Source: Trifolium pratense
Lineage: Eukaryota; Streptophyta; Magnoliopsida; Fabales; Fabaceae
Direction: 5' to 3'
Assembly (NCBI RefSeq): GCF_020283565.1
Contig: NC_060061.1
Coordinates: forward strand, 4,286,010-4,350,009
DNA length: 64,000 nucleotides
The notes beneath the pieces are model-generated. The model ran no database searches. It had not been told where the DNA came from and worked only from the letters and a program-made list of their open reading frames with translations. The translations under genes were made by a program, and so were the position numbers. Numbering within the stretch: the stretch's first letter is position 1; each line of letters begins with the position of its first letter. Of the stretch, positions 1 to 11,237 are shown piece by piece.

Positions 1-660
1 ACCACATGTAGGAGCATGACGAACACGATCACCTCTTCGAAGTTCTCCTTGATGTTGTTCCACATCGTCTTGTTGATACTGAAAAGATGCAGTAGGATTA
101 CTCGAACTTGAGGCATTGAAAAAGTTTGATGTAGATGTGTCGTTGAACAAGGAGGTAAATGGCACACCAGAAAGGTTGTCAAAAATATTAGGATTATTAG
201 GATCATCAAGAGTAATCAACTCATTAATCCATGACGAACCCACAGAGTTTTGAGTGTCGTAGGTATTGTGTTGGGGTGAAGTGAATAGGTTGTTGGGGAA
301 ATTTTGTTGGGCCGGTGTGTAGAAATTTTGTTGGGCTGGTGTGTGGAAATTTGGGTCATTAGATGGGTAGAAGTTTTGTTGGTCGTAGAAATTTGTTGTT
401 GGTGGTGAGATGTAGGTTTGATGGTCATAGATTGGGAATTGGGGAGGCGTATAATCTAGGTATGGAGCTGATTGATTTTGTGTTGTGGTTTGCATGGGTG
501 TTTGGTCAGGGTCAGGGGTAAATTCACGGGTTGAGGTAGATGGATTGTTTAGTGTGGGTGGGGGTTTGAAGAAGAACGAATTGAAGGTATTATAATACCA
601 CTCAAAATAAGAATTTGGAAGTTTATTTGCATGTGTGCCAGTTATCACCTTAGTGTGCCA
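1..660 (-). pseudogene. C-terminal fragment of a plant-mobile-domain (PMD)-type protein, runs off the left edge
   Basis: Reading the minus strand from about 660 to 1 gives about 220 open codons with no stop. It begins with a segment containing YFEWYYNTFNSFFF, continues through a Pro/Gln/Asn-rich low-complexity stretch, and reaches a basic RRGDRVRHAPTCG motif at the window edge. This order (Trp/Tyr-rich end of the PMD core, variable linker, basic RxRxxPxCG tail) is what I associate with plant MAIN/PMD 'aminotransferase-like' proteins found in transposons. The large N-terminal PMD core is absent: upstream, in the same frame, a stop lies within about 20 bases and MULE sequence follows. The fragment may be one exon of a gene cut by rearrangement, or cargo of the adjacent MULE. 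The family assignment rests on pattern memory and is tentative. Confidence 0.45.
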
Positions 661-836
661 GTTATAATACCTTAGTGTTTAGCGTTCAGCTTTTTTTCGT
701 CGTTATTTAGACCTTTGCGGACCAAACATTATTCATCATCCAATCTACACACAACATCGTATTTTTTCTTCTAAGAGATACGAATTTACCATCCTAACAA
801 CAAAAAAAATTACTCTTAAAAATTTCACCATTTACA

Positions 837-3511
837 ATGGCTCCAGCACAACAAAAAAATGTTCTTGTCTATTACAATGGACAATGTTTTAGACAAAACA
901 ATAGTGTTTTTTTTCAAAGCAATACAACAAGAGGTTTTAGGATCAATACAAGAAGCAACTTTGCTCATTTAAAGGAGAGAATATCAGAAAAGTTGAATTT
1001 AGACAATAAGGTTATATCTGAAATTTATTGGAGGCAACTGGTGGTTTTTGGAAACTCAAATGAACGATTTGAATCATACAAAGTTGTAGACAACGATGAT
1101 GTTGAATATATGTTTGCGACTCATTGCCAATTTGAAGCTCTAGTCAGTATCGAGTTATATGTTACATTGGAAGATGTACCTCCAAACTGACCAACATCAG
1201 ATCGAAGCACCACCATTTGATTATACACAATATTATTCGATGCTTTCACAAGATTGTGAGTCACAACCATCATCCTCATACCTCCCAGATCTGAACACAC
1301 AACCATCATCCTCATACCACCAGTCTCATCAACTTGAAGCCTCACAATTTCACCCACAACCATCATCCTCATACCACCAGTCTCATCAACACGAAGCCTC
1401 ACAATTTTACTCACAACCATCATCCTCATATCACCAAGAAGAAGAAGAGGAAGACGAAGATGACATCGTAAATGGAGTAATTGTCGGTGAGGAAAGCGAG
1501 AATGAAGAAGAATATGTTGCACAAGCATTCGGTGACGTTGAAGATGAAGACGTTGACGACCACCCCATGTATAATCCACCACCCCACATGCTTACCTTGG
1601 ATGCAAGCATTGATGAACGTACCGAAGTTCTGCGATCAATGAATCCGAGACTTCCAGTAGATCAAGGGATTGAGGTGGGAATGCAATTTCATACCAAAGC
1701 AGATTGTGTGAGTGCAATAAGAACGTACCATATTAAACAATCTCGGGATTATAAGGTAAAACAGTCCGACAAAGAAAGGTATGTCATTCAATGTAAACAA
1801 CCTACATGTAAATTCAGTTTGAGAGCATCTGAGAGAACAAATGGTCGTTGGGTAATTGGTGTTATAAAAAATGAGCACACATGCATATCTTTGGGTTTGA
1901 CACAAGATCACCACAAACTTAATTCTACTATGATAAGTGAAAGCATTGCCTCACTCTTGCACAAAGACCTATCAATTAAAGTGAAAACTATAATTGCACA
2001 CATAAGGGATAAGTTCAATTACACTGTCACGTACCGAAAGGCATGGATAGCAAAAAATAAGGCCATCGAAAACATGTTTGGGAGCTGGGTGGACTCATAT
2101 CATGCTCTTCCGCAGTGGTTGATGACAATGCAACATTATCTTCCAAATGTCGTCACAATACTAGAGACCCTACCGGCAGACACTCCTGATGATGTGACCT
2201 TCCATCGTCTGTTTTGGTCTTTTGAACCACTTATTAAAGGTTTTGCATATTGTAAACCAATTGTGCAGGTTGATGGAACATGGTTATATGGGAAGTATAA
2301 AGGGACATTGTTGCTAGCTGTTGCACAAGACGGAAATGACCATATATTTCCAGTCGCTTTTGCAATTGTGGAAGGTGAAACAAAGGAAGCATGGAACTTC
2401 TTTTTAAAAAATTTGAGAACATATGTCACTCCACAACAACATCTTTGTGTGATTTCAGATAGACATCCATCCATTAAAAGTGCTTATGATAATCCTGCAA
2501 ATGGTTGGAATGATCCTACATGCAGACATGTGTACTGCATCAGACACATTGCCCAAAACTTCATGCGAAAGTTCAACAATAAAAAGCTTCGCAAGTTGGT
2601 TGTTAACATGGGTAACTATCTGCAAGTCACTACAACTTTTCTATAATTTCAACGATACATTTTTTTTATGCTGTTTTATTAATTGCTCTTCTTATATAGG
2701 ATTTGCAGTAAATCAACCTTTGCACAGATACTACCGCAGCAAAATTGCTGCGCAGAACACTAATGCAATAGGGTGGCTTGATAATATCCCCATAGCGAAG
2801 TGGACGCAAGCATTCGATGAAGGTCGTCGGTGGGGTCATATGACAACCAACCTTGCTGAGTCGATGAACAACGTGTTTAAGGGTATTCGCAATGAACCCA
2901 TCACAGCTTTGGTCCAATCAACGTTCTATAAGTGTGTCGTACTGTTTCAAAGAAGAGCCACTGAATCAGCAGCTGTGTTGCAATCTGGACAACAATATTC
3001 AGAAGCTTGTCAGAAACGGATTAAAGAAGCAATGCATAAAGCAAACTCACATCAAGTCATTGCTTTTGATCGACTCAATCAAACTTTCAGGGTAATGGAA
3101 ACTGTCAATCACAACGAGGGTCGACCAATGGGTCGATTTCTGCTCAAGTTGGGTGAAAGCTGCTGTGATTGTGGAGAATTTCAAGCTTTACATTTGCCTT
3201 GTTCGCATGTTATTGCTGCATGCTCCCATGCTGCACAAGCTTATCAAGTTCATATACATGACGTGTACAAAGCTGCAAGTGTATTTTGTGTATACAATAA
3301 CACCTTCCCGGGAATTCAAGACCAATCATATTGGCCCCAATATTATGGCCGTCGACTTTGCCCCGACCCAGCAATGAAAAGATGTAAGAGAGGTCGTCCG
3401 AAAAGTACGCGCATTAGGACGGAAATGGACGACGAGATCGAAACTTTGAATAAGTGTGCTTTATGTAGGGTGCCGGGCCATGATCGTAGGAATTGTCCAA
3501 ATTCCAATTAA
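837..3511 (+). CDS. mudrA: MULE transposase (mudrA family), one intron, one frameshift
   Basis: Cut-and-paste transposase. A first frame (837-1190) encodes an N-terminal PB1-like region. It shifts by one base near 1187, in an A-run just before its stop, into the main frame, which is open from 1159. Exon 1 ends at 2611 and exon 2 is 2700-3511. The 88-bp GT-AG intron restores the frame exactly (VNM-G-FAVNQ). Domains in order are: acidic, Ser/Gln-rich linker with repeated QPSSSY; MuDR DNA-binding domain around GMQFHTKADCVSAIRTYH; MULE catalytic domain with VDGTWL and ISDRHPS (two Asp) and a NLAESMNN segment with the probable Glu; SWIM zinc finger CDCGEFQALHLPCSH; and a C-terminal CALCRVPGHDRRNC knuckle ending in a stop at 3509-3511. 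All catalytic parts are present. Only the N-terminal frameshift argues against recent activity, and translation from 1159 would bypass it. Confidence 0.85.
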
Positions 3512-3758
3512 TTTACAATTTTTTTGTATTGTATTGTAAAAAATAATATTAAATATTATTATTGCACGATTTTGTTTTGTTGATAAACAAGTAAAATAGA
3601 AACATAATATATATAATAAAAAAAAAAAACTAAAACCCTTAAAAACCCTAAAAATACAAAATGTCAAAAAAAAAAAAAAAAATTGTTGTAGTGTGTTTAT
3701 ATTAATTAATATAATTTTTGTATAATTTTTTTCAATAATTTCTTTAAAAAAAAAAAAA

Positions 3759-3862
3759 CCCTAAACCCTAACCCTCAAAACCCCATCTAACCCTTAACCC
3801 TCAAAACCCTCCTAACCCTTAACCCTCAAAACCCTTCTAACCCTTCCAAAACCCTACACCCT
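3759..3862. repeat. Degenerate telomere-like CCCTAA tract
   Basis: About 100 bp consist of variants of CCCTAA and CCCTCAAAA, beginning CCCTAAACCCTAACCCTC. Shorter ACCCTAAAA units lie just upstream near 3632-3655. The repeat is imperfect and lies inside the 3' flank of the MULE, so it looks like low-complexity element DNA rather than a true interstitial telomere. Confidence 0.6.
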
Positions 3863-3921
3863 TACCTTCTAAAACGAAAATGAAAAAAAAAAAAAAAAAA
3901 ACCAACTCAGGACGCCGCCTT

Positions 3922-4009
3922 GGGGATGGCGCGTCCTTCATAAGGTCGCTGACCCCCCGTTGGCGCGTCCTTCATTACAACACTAAGCTGGGGATGGCGC
4001 GTCCCCCTC
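3922..4009. repeat. Short GC-rich block with three GGATGGCGCGTCC-type motifs
   Basis: GGGGATGGCGCGTCC occurs at about 3922-3936 and again at 3990-4003, with a shorter TGGCGCGTCC at 3961-3970. The block is far more GC-rich than its surroundings. It lies downstream of the transposase stop and may be part of the element's 3' region or a separate conserved repeat. Confidence 0.5.
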
Positions 4010-4887
4010 ACAAAAAAGCACTAGGGCATTTCGGTTAATTTTTCCTCAGGTAGGATGTTTTGGTGTATTTGACTTATGACAGGAGCACTTTGAAAAAAAA
4101 TTCTAAATAGCAACGCCATGTAAAAAATAGTAATGATGTTGATATGAGTGGCAACTGGCCAGAGCAAAATAAAATATGACTAATTCGGAGTTAAAATTGT
4201 TGTGAAAGTGGCAAAGAACAATTTGAGGAGTGAGACATGTCACACTGTAAATGAATTAATTTCAACCTTACAATCAAACCAAAATTAAAGGAATTTGTTG
4301 TAATTTTTTTTTTTTACAATGAGCTCGAATTTAGGATCTCTAGTATACTACATAAATCATTCACCACTAGATCATACCTAGTGGCTTAATTTGGTGTCAA
4401 AAATTTATTTTAACACAACGTGTCGATGAATCCTAACTCTAAATACAACTATTTAATATGTAGCTCCGTTGGTAATTGTTAAGAACATTAGTTCAAGTCC
4501 AAACTTGGATTCCATGCAGTCAAGATATCCCGTGGTCATGCAGGCATTACATTTCAGCCTTTGAATTAAAGTTTGATCAAATAAATAATATACTTTAATA
4601 AAATTTAATGATGAGATTAACCTGCAGTTAAATAATGAGTGCATGAAATCCATGTTCAATCTTGATCCTCATTTCATATGAGTGTAGTCGCTACTCACTA
4701 TAGTCTATCAAACTATAAAAATGCAAATATTTAGTCCATTTAATTTTCAATGATTGTTGGGTGCACGTGGCAACCCACATTTGGCCAATTCCCCACTATA
4801 ATTTTTTTTTTTTTTTATAAAACCCCGTGTAAGTTCATTATTAACATATTTGTCAATTTGTAAAATTCAAAGACTTATTTTTATCAA

Positions 4888-5046
4888 ATAAACATTATAT
4901 AAGAATTGGGCGGGCAATTGAAGTACTCGGGTTGGTGCATTGATATTGACTTGGAACATGAGAGTGTGCTACTTTTGAAGTCTGAAGTTCGATTCTCTCT
5001 GGTGTCAATTTGAGTGGACTAATTTAGCTTCTTAAAAAAAAAAAAA
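4888..5046 (+). mobile_element. Short retroposon (SINE-like) with poly(A) tail and 15-bp target duplication
   Basis: An identical 15-mer, ACTTATTTTTATCAA, lies at 4873-4887 and 5047-5061. It flanks a 159-bp segment that ends in a run of about 14 A. Inside is a tRNA-promoter-like pair, a weak A box near TTGGTGCATTGA (4932) and a better B box AAGTTCGATTC (about 4985). Direct repeats of this length plus a 3' A-tract are the signature of LINE-mediated insertion, so a SINE is the best fit. The family is not identified. Confidence 0.6.
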
Positions 5047-5061
5047 ACTTATTTTTATCAA

Positions 5062-5627
5062 TACTAAAAATTTCCAAAAATCAATTTTCCTATTCATTAT
5101 TTTTTTTTATATATATATATATATATAAAACATTAAGAATACAGTATTTTTTGCGAATTTGGTCCTCAAAATTGTAACCATCACCCAAATAGCCCCTCAT
5201 TATTGCGAATTAACAAATACAGTACCTTTTTTTTTTCTTGATAAAATAAATACAGTACTTTTTTTGACACAAAATACAATACTTTTTAAAAATAGTAAAA
5301 TATCATTCTAGTTAGATGTTGGACCTGTTTGTTATTATAGATTTAAAAAACAGGCGACCACCATAAATATGCACATATAGAAAATTCAGGACTCCTGCCT
5401 GCCACGGTAGAAAGTGGTAAGTCTGTACTTCCAAACTATATTTCCAAACAATCGCTAATTTCTATATTCTATTACACAAATGAATGTTACACCAACCATC
5501 AGAATCTAACACTTGCTCATAAATCAACAATGTAAATTAAATGCCTGCATCTGCAACACAAATTGGTTGCATTGCCATTCTGATGGCTACATATGAAAAA
5601 ACATAAGCTACTGAACGAACAACTATA
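5062..5627. other. Intergenic, 3' flank of LIKE-COV copy 1
   Basis: AT-rich sequence with poly-T/A runs and a (TA) run near 5110-5126. From about 5345 onward it resembles the matching flank of copy 2 (about 12205 onward), so it belongs to the duplicated segment. I see no other gene. Confidence 0.6.
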
Positions 5628-8600
5628 CTATACTTTTGCTTTCATTCTATCAGGTCTACTTATTTCCACTGCAACATGTGAATCAAGTGTTGATAGGATC
5701 TGCGGCATTGACATACCTCCAGAAACGACGATTTCTGCAAAACGTATATCATATGTTAAAAATATACTGGAATGAGTTCATTTATATTGTTTTTAGTTAC
5801 TTTTCCTTTTAGAATATCCACCGGCATTATTAGCATTAGAAAAGGAAGCCCCAGGAAGTAGTCCACTCATAAAAAAGAAACGATCTTCATAAGTCATAAC
5901 ATTAATGGAGAGTGCAAAGTAATTATGATTAGCCTGCTTTTTCTTCAATTAAACTATCCAAGACTTCGAGTAACTAAAACAAGATTACGTGTAACTATAA
6001 AAACTAGACAACTCACCAATTCCTTCCCGGACCGATAATGTTGGTCTAATGACATCCTTGGTGTTCACAAGAAAGATATCACCAATATAAAGATGGTTTG
6101 TGGGAACATAGACACAGCATAACTCCTCATCTCCAGAATAACTCTGAAATAGTAATGTATATAGTTAAATTCAACAAGTTATTCAAAGTTGCGATAATTG
6201 CAGAAAATCTTCATTAATTAAAATTAAACCTGCTTTGTCAAATATAATACACTAAATGCTTATCTATAGAGACCAATGATTCCAAACTATTAATCACAAG
6301 TTATCATCTAGAAGGCTTTGAAAACAATATGGTATTTTGCAATACTATATGGCTTTAGTGTTAACTAACCAAGAAAAAAGAACATAAAAGGCTACATGGA
6401 AACTAACGAGCATCAACTACTTAGAGCTCAAATTTCTCTCGGAAGGTTTGAAGAGTCTTGGTTGATACTCCTAAAAGTCCGATTGGAGGAGGAAGCCCCA
6501 TCATTGATAACAACTTAGACCACATCCTTCCAAGGCCATCAGTTACAGCCAGTAATCCTTCCTCATTATGCGCCCATTTAAAGTGGAAGTACCTTTCAAG
6601 CTTATTAATTCATCCATCGGCCTCCTCCCACTTGTTAAGTATTCCTAGCTTCTTCCGTCGTTTTGTGGACTGTCCCTGTGGTTCTTGATCCAACAACCTT
6701 CCTGTCTCGACTCTCGATGCTTTGCAATATTAACTCCATTCCAGCATCTCTTCAAGTATCCTCATCCAAGCATCTTGCAGTTCCTGCTGATTATGAATAA
6801 AAAGCCTCTCCGATTTTGCTTCTCGCCTCCAAGATAGATCATTGCAAAACTTTGAGGGTCAGTAAACCTCCCTACAGCCGAAGGCTCCCGCTCTTTGTCA
6901 AATGACTAGCCATCTCTCTTTCCACCCACATCTTATTTATAGGCAACATACCTAATATCTCTAATTATTCCATCCCTCACTAACTAACTAAGTCACTAGA
7001 GGTATCAAAATTTTTGGTGAACTTCCATACCAGCTTTAGAGCCAAGGCTCGGCCTTACACCAGGGAGTTAAACAAATCCTTCCTATAAATACACTACATA
7101 AAATTAAATAAAAGCTACATAATTGTTCTACCGTATAACTGTCTGCCTTACTAGTTACTTCAAAATTAAAATCACTTCACAACTCTCCAACCATATAATT
7201 ACCATATTAGTTACTAATTCGGCCATGTTATATTCCTGTTTCTCATAGTACACCAAGCCATATGTTAGGCTTTTTTTTCTTTCTTTCTCTCTGCATGATC
7301 TAGAACTTGGCCCATTGTTCGACTATGAACACACTAAGAAACACCACGGCATTCATAGAAAAACAGTGAAACACCAATTTAAGACATTATGAAAATAAAA
7401 TTCTGAACTTGTAAAGTGCCAAATGTAGAAATATTTCAGAAACCTGAAGGACAACAGATGAGGTGATGAATCCAAATGCATATTCACCAACACGTGGATG
7501 TCGAATGATAGCTACTTCTTTGAAGGCTTGTGAGTTTTGATCTGTGGCAACACGTGTTAACATAAACAGTTCTTAGCCAACATTAACATTACAAAAAAGA
7601 GTAAGATGTTAAAGAAAAAGATGTTTTGCAAACACACCTGGTGAAATAGCAGCACTAATCTGCTTGGAGGCATTATAGATATGACGAACAAGAGGCATTC
7701 GCTTGATAAACCACTCCCCAAGTCCCAGGACAGATGCACCCAGCCATGATGACATGAAAACCCCAACCAAGAAGATGAAGGTAATGGAAGTTATGAATCC
7801 AAGACCTGACCAAGAAGTGTAAGCAATTACTTCAACATATACAATGCTACCAATGACATTCAATTGCATATTTCTACTACCAATAACTCCCAAATACTAA
7901 AAATAGAAAACCCTAAATAAAATGACTATTAAACATGTAGCATTAATAAAATATAGGATCCAATAAAATTGAATAGCCTTGCTGTTCTGCCCTTATGGGG
8001 AAAATAGTAAAGGTGTATATAAAATGGAAGCCCTTACCAAAGATGTCGATTCCAAGTTGAACATATATTGGAGAAAAAAACCCGTCCACGAAATGAATGA
8101 ACCACCATGTTATGTAGAAAGTGATTGCAATTGGAAGAAGAATGACACTTCAAAAACAAAAACAAAACACAAAAAGACTTATCACTAATTCAACATAACA
8201 CATTAACAAAGAATTCATAACATTTAGCTGCTAGTGGCCCTTCTATAGGTAATAATACACATCAGATTCGGGAGGATTGAAAGAACCTATTTACCTTATT
8301 GTGTAAATGTTTGGAGGAGCTTATAAAAATAGCTTATGATATGTCCATTAGGTGTTTTCAACTTATTTTCATAAACTCCTTCATGTAGTTTATTTTTAGC
8401 TTATAAAGAGTTTACCTTCATTCACTCTTTGATTGTAGAAATAGCTTATACATAAGCACTCATTTAATAAGGGTTTAACTAAGCTGTTTATTGTAATGCT
8501 CCCTTGATCTTAAATGACAACATAAAAAGATGTCACGTTTAGTGGCACAACATGAGAAAGAAAAAATGATTAAAAAGTGCAACCAATATGGGGAAAAAAA

Positions 8601-9882
8601 CAACCTTTAATCCTCAACTATTATTTTAACTTGCAAAGCCTCCAATGACAAAAATTGCCAAAAAAAGAAACTAAAACGCAAAGATAAAGGACCGTGGAAT
8701 TACAAGAAGTTAAAGCAACAACTGGTCTGAAATGTTATGACAGTAAACCATGAAGCAGGGAGATAATTTAGCAAACCTAAGATAAGTGCAAATAGACGTA
8801 TGCATGCTGACAGTAACAAATACACATTGATCATCCTTCTAAAACAAGTGATAGATAACGATCAAAATATCTGTATATTTCTATAAAGATTATCATGGGA
8901 ATAGACATTAAATCCCATAATTAGGTCAGTATGTCATAAATTAAATAAGCTATACGGAGATTTATAATCTAGAACCCAAAGGTTTTTTGTTCAATTAGGA
9001 CGCCCCTTCCCCATTAAACAAGGAGTACCGCTTTAAATATATTACTAGAAAAAAGTTTCATAAGTGTAACTATGATGTATGTTAACTTGTAGTTCAAGAC
9101 ACAAACATCAATACAACAAGATGCCAGCAGATATTGAATGTATTATGCAGATAAAAGTAAAAAATGGTTTTAAGTTATCTAACGCAGACAAAAGCTCAAC
9201 TTTCTTTGGGAACTACTAATAAGATACTGAAAGATTATGACATAACAAGATAATTGGGTTGAGTAAAGTGATACGCACCATCCAGTCATGAACTTTTTTG
9301 ATGCCCAGCTCCTAACAACTTTGGAAAAAGTCTACAAATAGACAGAAAAAAGACATAACCAAATGTCAGACAGATATGGAAATTTAAAGCTCTAGCTCTT
9401 ACAGTTGCTAAAATTAGCTTCAATGTCAGTTTTGCAAAATTACATATTAATCAAGCAAGTATTAGTATTTATTTTTTTTTTGTCATATAATCAAGTATTA
9501 GTATTATTTTAACAAAAAATATCAATAAAGACGAAAGGGGAAACACATTTGTACAATTTAAATTGGCTTTTATGCCCATAATTTGGTTACTAGTTTAATT
9601 TGGAAAGCAATAATTTCAATTGAAATCATTCCTAAAAGTAGTAAGTAAAAGAAATTCCCGAGACTAAATCGTGATTAATCAAACACTTTAAATTTCCAAC
9701 GCATAAAGAAATGAAAAGTTAAAACCCTAAGGTACCTCGCGGCCGGTATGATGCATGGAAGAGGAGGAAGCAGATGGTCTGGAGGTATCGCTTTCGTCGC
9801 CGGAATCGGCGACGGGGATGAGAAGCTCACGATCTCTATCTCTGTTTCCCATCACAGTGGAGGGAGATTTGTCGTCGTCCAT
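5628..9882 (-). CDS. LCV: LIKE-COV protein (DUF502 membrane protein), tandem copy 1
   Basis: Seven exons read on the minus strand: 9882-9736, 9331-9279, 8147-8038, 7805-7638, 7541-7444, 6143-6017, 5734-5628. All junctions are GT-AG and the total is 810 bp, 269 residues. The start ATG opens MDDDKSPSTVMGNRDR and the stop is TAG at 5630-5628. The protein has an acidic/Ser-rich cytosolic N-terminus, then a first membrane span around CVILLPIAITFYITWWFIHF (residues ~66-86) and a second around FITSITFIFLVGVFMSSWLG (~106-126). The conserved DUF502 core follows (MPLVRHIYNASKQISAAISP, GDEELCCVYVPTNHLYIGD, VSGGMSMPQ). Arabidopsis COV1/LCV proteins are integral membrane proteins linked to vascular patterning and Golgi/TGN function. 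No break is visible. The sixth intron (6144-7443) holds foreign DNA. Confidence 0.93.
6421..6900 (-). pseudogene. Degenerate coding-like fragment of unknown family inside an LCV intron
   Basis: The minus strand from 6600 to 6421 is open for about 59 codons, with a protein-like composition (LERYFHFKWAHNEEG, GRMWSKLLSMMGLPPPIG, TKTLQTFREKFEL). Further upstream on the same strand (6900-6600), stretches such as FIHNQQELQDAWMRILEE and VGRFTDPQSFAMIYLGG are readable, but stops and frame changes interrupt them. The block is absent from the matching intron of LCV copy 2. I do not recognise the parent protein. It looks like a captured or retroposed gene fragment, now decayed. Confidence 0.4.
8290..8500. 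repeat. Copy of a dispersed AT-rich palindromic repeat (MITE-like)
   Basis: Contains the motif set GCTTATAAAAATAGCTTATGATATGTCCA-like, TTTTCAACTTATTTTCATAA and AGAAATAGCTTATACATAAGCA-like, which recurs with divergence at about 19085-19330, 25082-25308 and 34138-34285. It lies in intron 3 of LCV copy 1. Confidence 0.5.
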
Positions 9883-11200
9883 CGCCGGAGGAAGAATCAG
9901 TAACGACGTTTGATTATAAATTAGAAAAAGGGAATAATGTATCCTAAGCAGAAATCACAGATTTTTCAAAATTCTATTCTTCCTTTCTCCTTCGACTTTC
10001 TTTTCTGATTTCTTTTTATTATTTTTTATTTATGATTTCTCTTTATTTTAATTTTAACTAAACAAAAAAACTACTCGTAATTAATATTTCTGTGAATTAT
10101 AGTTTTTTTTTTTTTTGAATTATTGTATATTGACGAGATATTTGATATCCAACTAAACTTCGGGGTGGTAGCTACCGAAATGTTCAGCTTTTTTTTGGTT
10201 GATAAATGATCACCTTTATATATACTAAACAAAAATGTTAACTAGTGGTAAAAATTATTGGTGAATGGTGATCAACAATAAATTGATTCAAGTGCAAGAA
10301 ATGAATCTCTTAAACAGGTGGTTAAAAATTTAATTTCTGATTTTTTTACATATAAAAAGAATTTAATTGAAATGTGAAGAACTTATCTTACCTGTGTGCA
10401 ATTTCTTACACAAATTAATCATCATTGTAAAAACTAAAAACTTCTTATCTACATATGATAACAAAAAAAAATAGTCTAGATTAAAGGACCAAAATATCTA
10501 TCACTTCCACTTGTCACATACTACAAAAGTTTAATCTTACTATCAAAAAAGAAAGCTACTGTGCCCGTAGCGAGATGAATATAAATTGTGTTTAGGAGAT
10601 TTTCCCTACTTTGAAATGGATTATATCTCATCTTAATTTATTTTAAAATAAAAAGTTATATAATTTGGGATTGAGATACTTTTGTTGACTTCATGGAATT
10701 AAAATACAAAAAACATGATGTTATTATGGGTGATGAAATTGAAAGGCTGCATGTGACTTGAATGAGGTGTTCTTTTGCCAACAAATATTGATCCATTTAT
10801 AATAATTTAATGTTATTTTAAGGCACAAATTTAAAAACACAAATGGATAATAATTTTTTTTACTTTCACCACCGGTTGAATCTGATTTAGGGGACCGAGT
10901 CAATTATGACATCAAGTGGTTCCATCAATTTTATCGATGACTAATCTTCATTGAAAAACATAGTTGACCACTTTAATAAAATCTCTCTTTCAACCATTTA
11001 TGAGTGCAGCTTTGCTCCTTTTCCTAAGGCTCAATTTTTTTCTTTTCTATCCAAAAACTCAATTTTTTCCTTTTATATTTATGAATCAAGGCTATGAATC
11101 CAAGTTTTTTTTTTATTTTTATTTTTACAAATTCATAAAAGTAAAAATTAACTTCCTTTTCTGGTCAAGAAATTAAAATTCACTTTAATTCGCCATGAAA

Positions 11201-11237
<37 letters not shown>

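Larger units (their letters stand above)
661..4100 (+). mobile_element. Mutator-like element (MULE), boundaries approximate
   Basis: The region holds a mudrA-type transposase gene (837-3511), an AT-rich 3' flank, a degenerate CCCTAA-like tract and a GC-rich block with three copies of a GGATGGCGCGTCC-like motif. I could not define terminal inverted repeats or a 9-bp target duplication, so the edges are guesses. The left limit is set by the adjoining PMD-type coding fragment. The right limit is set where the unusual GC-rich block gives way to ordinary AT-rich sequence. The PMD fragment could belong to the same element. Confidence 0.55.
5345..10760. repeat. Segmental tandem duplication, copy 1
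   Basis: The gene, about 280 bp of 3' flank and about 870 bp of 5' flank match the segment at about 12200-18020. Outside the exons, matching anchors include the flank around 5345-5600 versus 12190-12500. The upstream string GGGTGATGAAATTGAAAGG occurs near 10728 and again near 17992. Ends are approximate because they are judged by eye. Confidence 0.7.

Noticed and set aside
1121..1582. Long open frame on the minus strand across the transposase N-terminus
   Set aside because: It is the antisense of the repetitive QPSSSY linker; it has repeated, protein-unlike composition and no domain.
6458..6688. Plus-strand 76-codon frame in the LCV intron
   Set aside because: The opposite strand in the same place reads as a better protein-like fragment, so this is its shadow.
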